The translations under genes were made by a program, and so were the position numbers. Under the pieces are notes generated by a model. That model did no database searches and was not told the origin of the DNA. It worked only from the letters and a program-made list of their open reading frames with translations. Shown piece after piece: positions 18,079 to 25,332 of a DNA stretch of 49,171 bases (position 1 is its first letter; each line of letters starts with the position of its first letter). The stretch comes from Bacteroidota bacterium. Lineage in GTDB: Bacteria; Bacteroidota; Bacteroidia; Chitinophagales; LD1. Location of the stretch: positions 1 to 49,171 of the forward strand of contig JAFDYQ010000037.1 in the NCBI GenBank assembly GCA_018267365.1, given 5' to 3'.

Positions 18079-18120
18079 GGGGGGGCTGATTTGATCAGGG
18101 CAAACTTAAGAGGGATTTCG

Positions 18121-18128
18121 TATTTTTG
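18121..18128 (+). promoter_or_regulatory. Candidate -7 element for the retropepsin-like gene
   Basis: TATTTTTG is an exact TAnnTTTG match 17 bp before ATG 18146. No convincing -33 element was found at the usual distance. Confidence 0.5.
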
Positions 18129-18145
18129 CAGCAATCGTAGCACAC

Positions 18146-18565
18146 ATGGGATTTATTAAAGCGAACATAGAGATAGCCAACTCTTTTGACATGGGTATGG
18201 CAAGGCGAGGTAGGATAGAGAAGTCTCAGATACGCAAACATGAGGTGGATATACTAGTGGATACGGGGGCATACAACCTGTCTATTAATGAAAACCTCGC
18301 TGCACAGCTGGGCCTGGAGGTGATCGGTGCGCAATCATTCGAACTGGCTGATGGAGAGATCAAAAAGTTTCCCGTTGCTGAACCGGTTGAGATACGTTTC
18401 AAAAACAGAACAACCTCCTGCAATCCGATCATCCTACCCGGCAATACAGAGATGATACTCGGCTGCATTCCCCTGGAGGATATGGATGTCGTATTGGATC
18501 CACGCAGGGAAGTAATGGAATTACCTCCTGACAGGCCTTACATTGCCAAGAAGAAGCTGAAGTAA
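18146..18565 (+). CDS. Retropepsin-like (clan AA) aspartic protease domain protein
   Basis: A 139-aa protein. The catalytic signature is VDILVDTGAYNLSI (about residues 34-47, DTG triad). It is followed by the flap-like region LADGEIKKFPVAEPVEI and the psi-loop motif MILGCIPLEDMDVVLDP (about 108-124). This is the single-domain form, which needs to dimerise to make an active site. It has no signal peptide and no retroelement neighbours such as reverse transcriptase or integrase, so it is a cellular bacterial homologue. Substrates of these proteins are unknown. Confidence 0.82.
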   Translation: MGFIKANIEIANSFDMGMARRGRIEKSQIRKHEVDILVDTGAYNLSINENLAAQLGLEVIGAQSFELADGEIKKFPVAEPVEIRFKNRTTSCNPIILPGNTEMILGCIPLEDMDVVLDPRREVMELPPDRPYIAKKKLK

Positions 18566-18583
18566 CAATCCTCTTTTATAATC

Positions 18584-19117
18584 TTATATCCTTATCCCCG
18601 ACCGCTTCGTGCTTTCGTACAGTTGCGTATTCTTTTTGACGTGTAGATCGAGGTGGCTGAAATCCATGGTGGCTTTGGTAGTGGCTACCGGCTTTGGGCT
18701 GATGGTTTGTTTTGTAGACTGAGTAGCTGCGGGCAGTTGGCTTTCTACTGCAGGCTCTTCAAACTCAGCGCGCAGGTGTGGCGGTAGCTCCCTTTCGCCT
18801 TTCGCGTTGTAGCCGTAGTTGTGACGGAGGATGAAGTAGCAGGCGGATGGATGCAAGCGGCGATAGAGCGCGCCTTCCTCCAGCTTATTGATAAAGAGCT
18901 GCTCGATATAGTAGATGCGGTCCATCATATCGCCATCGTTTTCCCATTTTTTCTTCCAGTAGCTCCAGAGCTGCTTGTAGCATTTGACACGGAGCAGGGC
19001 CTGTGTGAGGGTGTGGATGTGCTCGTCCCAGCCCATCTCCTCCAGCTGGTCGAGGATGCGGTTGGTTTTTTCTTTGGTCCATTTGGACGCGTTGTGATTG
19101 CCGGTAGGTGCGGACAT
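18584..19117 (-). CDS. Phage terminase small subunit (gp3)-like protein, orphan
   Basis: A 177-aa soluble protein. An N-terminal helical region (TKEKTNRILDQLEEMG) is followed by LTQALLRVKCYKQLWSYW, a helix-turn-helix-like stretch. The phrase INKLEEGALYRRLHPSACYF then LRHNYGYN resembles the end of gp3-type DNA-packaging proteins, which usually read as a KNKFGW-like block. The last 70 residues are low-complexity (Thr, Pro, Ala, Lys). No large terminase, portal or capsid gene is near. It may be a domesticated phage remnant or a DNA-binding protein of similar fold. The assignment is tentative. Confidence 0.45.
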   Translation of the reverse strand: MSAPTGNHNASKWTKEKTNRILDQLEEMGWDEHIHTLTQALLRVKCYKQLWSYWKKKWENDGDMMDRIYYIEQLFINKLEEGALYRRLHPSACYFILRHNYGYNAKGERELPPHLRAEFEEPAVESQLPAATQSTKQTISPKPVATTKATMDFSHLDLHVKKNTQLYESTKRSGIRI

Positions 19118-19148
19118 AGGTGTTTATTTTGAAGTGAAAGAATACAGA

Positions 19149-19187
19149 CCTCTCCTAAATCCTCTCCGAAGGAGGGGACTTTAATAC
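19149..19187 (+). repeat. Family D palindromic intergenic repeat
   Basis: The phrase cctctcctaaatcctctccg then aaggaggggactttaatac has the same architecture as 10403-10440: pyrimidine arm, purine arm, then gacttta. Confidence 0.55.
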
Positions 19188-19384
19188 AGAACATCTGAAT
19201 CAGAATTTACTGAATTTTAGAATTTCCAGAATGAATACGAGTACATCTGACCACTGGGAAACTCATAGGTAAAGTCGCGATGAATTGCGCCGTGGTGATG
19301 AAGCAAAGGTCTGTATAAATGCGAGCTTTATCGGGCGGAAATGTTCACAAAGGAGATTTTGGGACGGAGGAATTATTCACAAAA

Positions 19385-19431
19385 TCAGCGCAGGGCGATG
19401 CCCTGCGCTGTGATATGATGCCCCGTTGGGG
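19385..19431. repeat. Double hairpin element (11-bp GC-rich stem plus gcccc/ggggc)
   Basis: cagcgcagggc and gccctgcgctg form a perfect 11-bp stem around gat (19385-19409). Ten bases later gcccc-gtt-ggggc (19419-19431) forms a second hairpin. No T-tract follows, so it is not a standard terminator. Confidence 0.6.
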
Positions 19432-19461
19432 CTGGATGGCGATACCAATAGAAATGGAATA

Positions 19462-20475
19462 TTATTTTTTGTGAGGCATCTCCTTCAGACCCAGCCAGTC
19501 GAGGGCGTTGCGGTAGTGGAGTTTGTCGCGCGTCTCTTGGGAGATCTTTAGCTCGGCGATGATCTCACCAGGTATATCGTCGCCCAGCGGGAATGGATAA
19601 TCACTACCTACCATGATGCGGTCCTCGCCGAGGAGGTCTATGACAAACTGCAGGAATTTGGCATCGTGTATCAGGGAGTCCACGTAGAACTTGCCGAGGT
19701 AGTCGCGCGGGTTCACGTCATTATCTATCGCAGTGAGGTCGGGGCGCACCTTGTATCCTTGCTCTATACGGCCTATGGTAGACGGGAAGGAACCACCGCC
19801 ATGTGCAAAGGCGACGCGCAGGCTTTTGAATTTTGCGAAAACGCCGCCAAAGATCATGGAGCAGATAGCGCGTGAGGTCTCTGCCGGCATGCCTACCAGC
19901 CAGGGGAGCCAGTATTTGTCCATGCTCTTGGCACCCATCATCTGCCAGGGGTGTACGAAGATGCACATGCCGAGCTTCTCAGCCGTCTCGTAGACGGGAA
20001 AGAACTGCGGCTCATTGAGATTGATGTCATTGATATTGGTGCCTATCTCTATGCCGCGGAGGCCTAGTTTGTGACAGCGTTCTAGTTCTTTGACCGCCAG
20101 CTCGGGGCTCTGCATGGGCAGCGTGCCGAGACCGGTGAAGCGATCCGGATAGCGCTCTACTACCTCGGCAATATGGTCATTGAGAAAGCGGGCTACATCG
20201 AGGCCGTCCTGTGGCCGCGCCCAGTAGCTGAAGAGCACCGGGATGGTAGAGAGTACCTGCACGCCTACATGGTGATGATCACACTCCGCGATGCGCACTG
20301 CAGGGTCCCAGCAGTTGGACTGTATCTCGCGAAAGAACTCATCGTCTTTCATCATCCGGGCGCAGCAGGGCTTATGGTGCTCCAGGCGGATGAAACCGCC
20401 GTAGCCGAACTTTTCGCTCCAGCGGGGCAGATGCTCCGGCATGATGTGCGTGTGGATGTCGATCTTGAGAGACAC
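19462..20475 (-). CDS. Amidohydrolase, aminocarboxymuconate-semialdehyde decarboxylase (ACMSD)-like
   Basis: A 337-aa TIM-barrel metal enzyme, matching the usual ACMSD length. The metal-binding HxH is in IDIHTHIMPEHL (residues 5-16). Further metal and substrate residues sit in FVHPWQMMG, VAFAHGGGSFPSTIGR and IMVGSDYPFPLGD. ACMSD diverts the kynurenine/3-hydroxyanthranilate route away from quinolinate and NAD toward degradation. GTG 20475 is chosen as start because it begins at the conserved N-terminus; the longer frame begins at a TTG 27 bp upstream. kynU nearby supports a tryptophan catabolic role. Confidence 0.88.
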   Translation of the reverse strand: MSLKIDIHTHIMPEHLPRWSEKFGYGGFIRLEHHKPCCARMMKDDEFFREIQSNCWDPAVRIAECDHHHVGVQVLSTIPVLFSYWARPQDGLDVARFLNDHIAEVVERYPDRFTGLGTLPMQSPELAVKELERCHKLGLRGIEIGTNINDINLNEPQFFPVYETAEKLGMCIFVHPWQMMGAKSMDKYWLPWLVGMPAETSRAICSMIFGGVFAKFKSLRVAFAHGGGSFPSTIGRIEQGYKVRPDLTAIDNDVNPRDYLGKFYVDSLIHDAKFLQFVIDLLGEDRIMVGSDYPFPLGDDIPGEIIAELKISQETRDKLHYRNALDWLGLKEMPHKK

Positions 20476-20594
20476 GGCAGGGAGTTTTGACAGTACAAAC
20501 AAAGAAATTTTTTTGATGACCTTGTAATTGGCTTATTACCAATAATTTGTACCTTGTGTTACAATCCTTTATCTCACTCACAAAATACAGAACT

Positions 20595-21038
20595 ATGCTA
20601 CAAGAACTTCTCAACCTCGTATCACAACACGCACAGGATGCGATCGTAAATAACAGCGCCATACCTAATGAGCACAATGACGCAGCGATAGAAGAAATAA
20701 CCAATGCTATACACTCGGGGCTGCAAGGCCAAGCCGGAGGCAACCTGAACGATCTGATGGGCATGATACAAAACGGCAACCTGGCTCAGAGCCCGATGGT
20801 GCAAAACGTGATCAACAATGCGGCAGGTAGCCTGGCGGACAAATTTGGCGTGGACAGAAACCAGGCGGCATCCATCGCTTCATCACTGATCCCTCAGGTC
20901 ATGAGCAGCTTTGCCAGCCAGACGGCTGATCCGAACAACAGTACCTTTGACCTGAATAATGTGATCAGCTCACTGACCGGAGGTAATAGCAATACTACGG
21001 GTAGCATAGGCAACCTGATAGGAAATTTCTTTAGGTAA
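20595..21038 (+). CDS. DUF937-like small protein
   Basis: A 147-aa soluble protein, rich in Asn, Gln, Ala and Ser. The pattern PMVQNVINNAAGSLADKFGV followed by QAASIASSLIPQVMSSFA is that of DUF937/YidB-like proteins, whose function is not settled. ATG 20595 begins LQELLNLVSQHAQD; the longer frame from 20547 reads through intergenic-looking sequence. A strong terminator lies 65 bp downstream. Confidence 0.75.
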   Translation: MLQELLNLVSQHAQDAIVNNSAIPNEHNDAAIEEITNAIHSGLQGQAGGNLNDLMGMIQNGNLAQSPMVQNVINNAAGSLADKFGVDRNQAASIASSLIPQVMSSFASQTADPNNSTFDLNNVISSLTGGNSNTTGSIGNLIGNFFR

Positions 21039-21040
21039 TA

Positions 21041-21096
21041 CCTCTCTCAACCCTCCGCCTCGGCGGACAAGTTCTCCAAAGGAGAGGGCTAAATAC
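21041..21096 (+). repeat. Family D repeat, long variant
   Basis: The phrase cctctctcaaccctccgcct is followed by cggcggacaag and then ctccaaaggagagggctaaata. It combines the D-type arms with a cgcctcggcg hairpin. Confidence 0.5.
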
Positions 21097-21103
21097 AAAA
21101 CGA

Positions 21104-21142
21104 CAAAGCGCCTCCGACGAATCGGGGGCGCTTTGCTATTTT
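21104..21142. terminator. Rho-independent terminator between convergent genes
   Basis: A 14-bp stem runs from caaagcgcctccga (21104-21117) to tcgggggcgctttg (21122-21135) with loop cgaa, followed by ctatttt. It ends the DUF937-like gene and could also work in reverse for msrB. Confidence 0.75.
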
Positions 21143-21189
21143 AACTCTGAAAATCTTTGTCCTGCGAGTTGTTTGAAATACAAACTTCA

Positions 21190-21223
21190 AAGTTGAAGAT
21201 TGCTTCGCTATCGCTCGCAAATG
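21190..21223 (+). repeat. Family B repeat
   Basis: aagttgaagattgcttcgct then atcgctcgcaaatga. The first 23 bases are identical to 24330-24352; the remainder matches the reverse copy at 10503-10540. Confidence 0.65.
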
Positions 21224-21230
21224 AGGCTTA

Positions 21231-21752
21231 TTATTTCTTTATACTATCCGCGGGCGTGAATTCCAGTGAGAGGGAGTTGACACAGTAGCGCTGGCCGGTC
21301 TCGGTAGGGCCATCGTCAAAGATGTGGCCGAGGTGGCTGCCGCAGCGGGCGCACATGATCTCGGTACGCACCATACCGTGGCTCGTGTCTGTCTTGGTGA
21401 TGATCTTGCCACCCTTGATCTCGCGGTCAAAGCTAGGCCAGCCGCAGTGTGAGTCAAACTTCATATCTGAAGTAAAGAGCTCATTGCCGCAGGCAGCGCA
21501 TTTGTACACGCCTTTATCTTTGGTCAGGTAAAACTTGCCGGTAAAGGGACGCTCGGTACCTTTCTCCCTGAGTACATAGTACTGCTCCGGGCTGAGGTCT
21601 TTTTGCCATTCTGCGTCTGTCTTTTTCACTTCAAAATCCATGGTCTGTTTTGGTTTAGAGGTTTGAGAATTTTTAGGATCGCCACCCGGATGACAGGAAG
21701 CGAGGATCACACCTGCTGAGGCTGTGAGGAGTAGGATGAGGATGTATTTCAT
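21231..21752 (-). CDS. msrB: Peptide-methionine (R)-S-oxide reductase MsrB, lipoprotein form
   Basis: A 173-aa protein that reduces methionine-R-sulfoxide in proteins. The N-terminus is a lipoprotein signal (MKYILILLLTASAG then VILASC, lipobox cysteine at 20), so it acts in the envelope. The zinc site is two CxxC pairs, CAACG and CARCG. The catalytic cysteine is in GQRYCVNSLSLEF near the C-terminus, and FDSHCGWPSF carries the usual substrate-site residues. ATG 21752 gives the complete signal peptide; the longer frame adds 12 unrelated residues. Confidence 0.93.
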   Translation of the reverse strand: MKYILILLLTASAGVILASCHPGGDPKNSQTSKPKQTMDFEVKKTDAEWQKDLSPEQYYVLREKGTERPFTGKFYLTKDKGVYKCAACGNELFTSDMKFDSHCGWPSFDREIKGGKIITKTDTSHGMVRTEIMCARCGSHLGHIFDDGPTETGQRYCVNSLSLEFTPADSIKK

Positions 21753-21789
21753 GTCAGTATATACGTATGAAGGGTGGTTTCCTGACAAA

Positions 21790-21843
21790 GCACCTCACCC
21801 ATCTGCCTTTGGCATCTTCCCTCTCCGAGGGAGAGGGAAGAAC
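21790..21843 (+). repeat. Family C double-hairpin repeat, copy 1 (downstream side of thiL)
   Basis: gcacctcacccatctg is followed by a small hairpin (gcctttggc) and a larger one (cttccctctcc/gggagagggaag). It is directly repeated at 22948-23009 on the other side of thiL. Confidence 0.75.
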
Positions 21844-21876
21844 TGTGTGGGTTCATTTAGTCATTTTTACTTTTTT

Positions 21877-22911
21877 TTAGAAATGCTTCCAGCCTTGTGC
21901 GGTCAGGTGGTGGCGGTTGCCGCCCTTGGTCAGGAGCATGGTGCCGTCGTCCTTAGTCGTGATCTGGCCGATGATGGTGATGGCCTGATGGTCGGCGATC
22001 TTGGTCTCGTCCTCAGAGTCGATGGTAAAGAGCAGCTCATAGTCTTCACCGCCGTTCAGCGCGCAGGTGATGGGGTCCATATTAAACTCCAGCGCCTGAT
22101 GGTACGCATCCTCAGAGATAGGCACACGGCTCTCATGTATCTCGCAGCCCACTCCCGACTGGCGGCAGATATGCAGGATGTCAGAGCTGAGCCCATCACT
22201 GAGATCCATCATGGCGGTAGGTTTCAGGTCTATCTCGCGGAAAAGGTCTATCACATCGCGGCGGGCCTCCGGCTTGAGCTGGCGGCCTACGAGGTACTTC
22301 TGCTCGCCGAGGTCAGGCTGTATGTTTGGGTCCTCCAGGAAGAGGCGCTTCTCGCGCTCCAGCAGCTGCAGACCGAGGAAGGCCGCGCCGAGGTCACCGG
22401 TCACGCAAATGAGGTTGCCCGGTTTGGTGCCACTACGGTAGACTATCTTGTCGTCATCTGCCTCGCCTATGGCGGTCACGGAGATGATGAGGCCCTTCTG
22501 CGATGAGGTCGTATCACCACCTACCAGATCCACGCCGTACACCTCACAAGCATGGTAGATGCCTTCGTAGATCTCATCCAGTGCCTCTACGGTGAAACGG
22601 CTCGATAGCGCAAGGGAAATAGTGATCTGGCGCGGTGTGCCATTCATAGCATAGATGTCGGAGAGGTTGACCACTACTGCCTTGTAGCCCAGATGGCGCA
22701 GGGGCGTGTACATGAGGTCAAAGTGTACGCCCTCTACCAGCATATCGGTGCTGACGAGCACTCTTTTGCCGGAGGCATCTATCACGGCGGCATCATCGCC
22801 TATACCTTTCAATGAAGAAGGCTGATTGAGTTTGAAACGGCGCGTGAGGTGGTCTATGAGACCGAACTCGCCGAGCTGGTCTATATTGGTATTGGGAGTG
22901 TTTTCTGACAT
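21877..22911 (-). CDS. thiL: Thiamine-monophosphate kinase
   Basis: A 344-aa enzyme that phosphorylates thiamine monophosphate to thiamine diphosphate, the last step of cofactor synthesis. Diagnostic segments are IGDDAAVID (about residues 39-47), STDMLVEGVHFDL (about 55-67), YAMNGTPRQITISL, GGDTTSSQKGLIISVTAIGE and MMDLSDGLSSDI. ATG 22911 starts the conserved N-terminus; the longer frame runs into a repeat. The gene is bracketed by two direct copies of the family C repeat. No other thiamine genes are near. Confidence 0.94.
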   Translation of the reverse strand: MSENTPNTNIDQLGEFGLIDHLTRRFKLNQPSSLKGIGDDAAVIDASGKRVLVSTDMLVEGVHFDLMYTPLRHLGYKAVVVNLSDIYAMNGTPRQITISLALSSRFTVEALDEIYEGIYHACEVYGVDLVGGDTTSSQKGLIISVTAIGEADDDKIVYRSGTKPGNLICVTGDLGAAFLGLQLLEREKRLFLEDPNIQPDLGEQKYLVGRQLKPEARRDVIDLFREIDLKPTAMMDLSDGLSSDILHICRQSGVGCEIHESRVPISEDAYHQALEFNMDPITCALNGGEDYELLFTIDSEDETKIADHQAITIIGQITTKDDGTMLLTKGGNRHHLTAQGWKHF

Positions 22912-22947
22912 GGAGGCAAAAGTCAGGGAAAATCGGGTAGGAAGCAA

Positions 22948-23009
22948 GCACCTCACCCATCTGTCCGCCGTGGCGGACATCTTCCCTCTCCAAGGGAGAG
23001 GGAAGAACC
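22948..23009 (+). repeat. Family C double-hairpin repeat, copy 2 (upstream side of thiL)
   Basis: The same outer phrase as copy 1 (gcacctcacccatctg ... cttccctctccaagggagag), but the inner hairpin is larger: tgtccgcc/ggcggaca. Confidence 0.75.
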
Positions 23010-23144
23010 AAGTGGGCTGAATAAGTCATGTAGCTTTATGACCTGTGAAGCAGACAGGTACATGGTTCGTAATGTGCAGGTGTGAGGAACGGGGCGATGG
23101 AGTTAGCAGGGATTCGATACTTTTACGCAAGCAAAAACCATACA

Positions 23145-23594
23145 ATGGCACTCGAAGAAACGATCAATAATGACCTGAAGAAGGCCATGCTGGCAAAGGA
23201 CCAGGCAGGCATACGCGGACTGCGCGCTATCAAGGCGGCTATCCTGCTGGCTAAAACAGAAAAAGGCGGCACCGGCGAGGTGAGCGAGGAGAAAGAGATA
23301 CAGATCCTGACCAAGATGCTCAAGCAGCGCAAGGAGTCTATAGAGGTATTTGAAAAGCAGGGACGTGCGGACCTGGCTACTACGGAGCAGGAGGAAGTAG
23401 CTGTGATAGAAAAGTACATGCCTGCTATGATGAGCGACGATGAGATACGCGCGGTGGTGCAGAAAGTGATAGCCGCTACCGGCGCTACCAGCCAGAAGGA
23501 AATGGGTAAGGTAATGGGCGCTGCCTCTAAGGAGCTGGCCGGCAAGGCAGACAATAAGAAGGTGTCTGAGATCGTTAAAAGTCTGCTGGCGTAA
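23145..23594 (+). CDS. GatB/YqeY domain protein
   Basis: A 149-aa soluble helical protein of the YqeY family, related to the tRNA-binding tail of GatB but free-standing. The pattern LRAIKAAILLAKTEKGG, QILTKMLKQRKESIEVFEKQ and EIAVIEKYMP-like IEKYMPAMMSDDEI is typical. The cellular function is not established. ATG 23145 is chosen over the longer frame at 23082; a TACTTTTA sequence resembling a -7 element at 23119-23126 lies just upstream and would fall inside the longer version. Confidence 0.88.
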   Translation: MALEETINNDLKKAMLAKDQAGIRGLRAIKAAILLAKTEKGGTGEVSEEKEIQILTKMLKQRKESIEVFEKQGRADLATTEQEEVAVIEKYMPAMMSDDEIRAVVQKVIAATGATSQKEMGKVMGAASKELAGKADNKKVSEIVKSLLA

Positions 23595-23598
23595 ATGG

Positions 23599-23680
23599 CG
23601 TGAAACCGCTAAGGACGCCAAGAACGCAAAGGATATTAATGATCACTGCGTTCTCCGCGGTCTTTGCGGTTTATCATTAA
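23599..23680. repeat. Family A repeats in inverted arrangement
   Basis: Two A-type units face each other: aaaccgctaaggacgccaag at the left and ctccgcggtctttgcggttt at the right, about 80 bp in total. Confidence 0.6.
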
Positions 23681-23716
23681 GTGTAAGGCAAAGACTGATA
23701 CAATAAATCTTTCGCT

Positions 23717-24238
23717 ATGGTATTTGATATCCTGTTTCTGATCTTTATCGGTGCCGGTTTCTACTGGGGCTACCAGAAGGGCATCATCTATGCGGTGTTT
23801 TCGCTGATGGCATATTTCATAGGGGTGATTGCAGCGCTGAAGTTCTCGTATGTAGCAGTAAAATACCTGAATGGCGCTGTACATATGGGGCCAAAGGCTA
23901 TTTCCATACTTGCCTTCATCCTTGTCTTTATACTCGTGGTGCTGCTGGTACGGCTGATCGCATGGGGGCTGGAAAAGATATTGCAGTCCTTCTCGCTAAA
24001 CTTTACCAATCAGCTGGTGGGCGGCCTGCTATACTCGCTGATAGGCCTATATACGCTATGCATCATGGTGTGGTTTGTCAATAAGTGGAATGTCTTTCCG
24101 GATAGCCAGAAGGTCTCCTCTCATGTGTATCCGTATATAGCTGATACGGGGCCGAAGGTGGTGGAGTACTCAGGTCAGGTGGTGCCTTTCTTCAAGGATG
24201 CGTTTCACAATCTGGACTCGCTGATCAAGGGGGCTTGA
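23717..24238 (+). CDS. CvpA family membrane protein
   Basis: A 173-aa protein with four hydrophobic segments (about residues 3-22, 27-45, 65-85 and 103-122). The N-terminal FDILFLIFIGAGFYWGYQKG and the following GIIYAVFSLMAYFIGVIAAL match the CvpA/colicin V production family. Members are linked to envelope integrity; the mechanism is unknown. The last 50 residues are a soluble tail. It sits behind the yqeY-like gene, separated by a repeat. Confidence 0.85.
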   Translation: MVFDILFLIFIGAGFYWGYQKGIIYAVFSLMAYFIGVIAALKFSYVAVKYLNGAVHMGPKAISILAFILVFILVVLLVRLIAWGLEKILQSFSLNFTNQLVGGLLYSLIGLYTLCIMVWFVNKWNVFPDSQKVSSHVYPYIADTGPKVVEYSGQVVPFFKDAFHNLDSLIKGA

Positions 24239-24242
24239 GAGA

Positions 24243-24312
24243 GGGACGAAGGACGAGTGGCGGGGGACGGAATGCAGTATAGTGACGAAGGGACGGAGTG
24301 GCGAGTGACGTA
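24243..24312 (+). repeat. Purine-rich imperfect direct repeat
   Basis: gacgaaggacgagtggcg recurs as gacgaagggacggagtggcg with intervening gggggacgg. It lies immediately after the cvpA-like stop and has no ORF. Confidence 0.5.
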
Positions 24313-24329
24313 CAAGGCTGCAATTTCTT

Positions 24330-24390
24330 AAGTTGAAGATTGCTTCGCTATCACCTTGCCTCCCGGCAGGCAGGTCCCAAATGATCTGTT
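24330..24390 (+). repeat. Family B repeat carrying an inserted palindrome
   Basis: The first 23 bases equal 21190-21212, and the end aaatgatctgtt equals the end of the copy at 10503. In between, the expected gctcgc is replaced by about 26 bases containing cctcccggcaggcagg. Confidence 0.55.
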
Positions 24391-24413
24391 ATTTTTAATT
24401 GCATTTTTGTGCA

Positions 24414-25019
24414 ATGGTTCTCCTATTAGATAACTACGATTCCTTTACCTATATGCTGCGGGACTATATCCGGCAGGCGGGTGAGGAGTGTGTGGTAGTG
24501 CGGAATGATGAGATGAGCATAGAGGAGATCGCGGCACTATCCTTTGACTCTATCGTGATCTCGCCGGGTCCTAAGGCACCTGCAGATGCGGGGATAACGC
24601 TGGAGGTGATACGAACTTTCTACCAGACCACGCCTATACTGGGTATATGCCTCGGGCATCAGGCTATCGGGGAGTTCTTTGGCGCGCGGCTGGTGCGGGC
24701 GAGTGTACCGATGCACGGCAAGACGACGACCATCACACATACGGATCATCCTATTTTCCATAACATACCTCAGGACACTGATGTGATGCGGTATCACTCT
24801 TTGATATTAGATCATGGTCTTGCAGAGACGCAAGGTAGTGCGTCTCTACGGGTGATAGCGCAGACAGGTGAAGGGGAGATAATGGGTATAGGCCACAGAG
24901 AGCTTCCTATCGCGGGTTTGCAGTTTCACCCGGAGTCGGTACTGACGGCGTATGGGGTGGAGATGGTGCGTAATTGGTTTGAGTACCTGCGCGTCGACCT
25001 TCCACACATAGCGCACTAA
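24414..25019 (+). CDS. Class I glutamine amidotransferase, anthranilate/aminodeoxychorismate synthase component II
   Basis: A 201-aa amidotransferase subunit (TrpG/PabA type) that hydrolyses glutamine and passes ammonia to chorismate-using partner subunits. The N-terminus LLLDNYDSFTYML and oxyanion segment ISPGPKAPADAG are classical. The nucleophile is in ILGICLGHQAIGEFFG (about residue 80). The His/Glu pair is in LQFHPESVLT. ATG 24414 is preferred to the TTG at 24399. Component I is not in the window, so tryptophan versus folate use is open. Kynureninase releases anthranilate, but no link is implied by position. Confidence 0.9.
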   Translation: MVLLLDNYDSFTYMLRDYIRQAGEECVVVRNDEMSIEEIAALSFDSIVISPGPKAPADAGITLEVIRTFYQTTPILGICLGHQAIGEFFGARLVRASVPMHGKTTTITHTDHPIFHNIPQDTDVMRYHSLILDHGLAETQGSASLRVIAQTGEGEIMGIGHRELPIAGLQFHPESVLTAYGVEMVRNWFEYLRVDLPHIAH

Positions 25020-25332
25020 GAACTCCAAGGAATACATGGTCACCGCAGAGACGGAGAGACGCAGAGAAGTACAAATTAATTTCACGCAAAGACGCGAAGG
25101 CGCAAAGGGCCGCGTGAGAGTTTTCCAGCTAGCACTCTTTGACCGCAGAGAATGTGGTGAACGCCGAGATATGTGCACTACTGCTTTTCTACTGAAAAAT
25201 CCTACACAATAAACAGTGCAAAACGAAGTCTTTATCAGAGTAGCTATCTGATTGAGCCGCTATACTTTGCGGTCACTGATAGTTAACCATGAATTTGATT
25301 TATTAATTTATATTTGGCGCATTCCGCTTTTT
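25020..25332. other. Gene-free spacer with family A repeats
   Basis: About 310 bp with no credible ORF. It holds two family A units (25041-25120 and about 25141-25170) and ends in an AT-rich stretch before the hydrolase gene. Confidence 0.6.
25041..25120 (+). repeat. Family A repeat, tandem forward units
   Basis: caccgcagagacggagagac and ttcacgcaaagacgcgaagg are successive variants of the accgcagag/acgcaaag phrase. Confidence 0.6.

Larger units (their letters stand above)
19118..19461. other. Gene-free spacer with two palindromic repeats
   Basis: No credible ORF is present. It contains the family D repeat at 19149-19187 and a strong hairpin at 19385-19409 with a second small hairpin directly after it. 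The rest has no recognisable signal. Confidence 0.6.

Noticed and set aside
18146..18565. Retroelement or retron origin for the DTG protein
   Set aside because: No reverse transcriptase, integrase, long terminal repeat or msr/msd-like structure is nearby; single-domain retropepsins occur in many bacterial genomes.
18584..19117. Prophage region
   Set aside because: Only one terminase-like gene is present, flanked by metabolic genes. No integrase, attachment repeat, portal or capsid gene was seen.
20476..20502. Longer ACMSD start
   Set aside because: The longer frame begins with TTG and adds nine non-conserved residues. GTG 20475 gives the family length.
19462..20502. ORFs on the plus strand opposite the amidohydrolase
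   Set aside because: They are shadows of a well-conserved metal enzyme on the minus strand.
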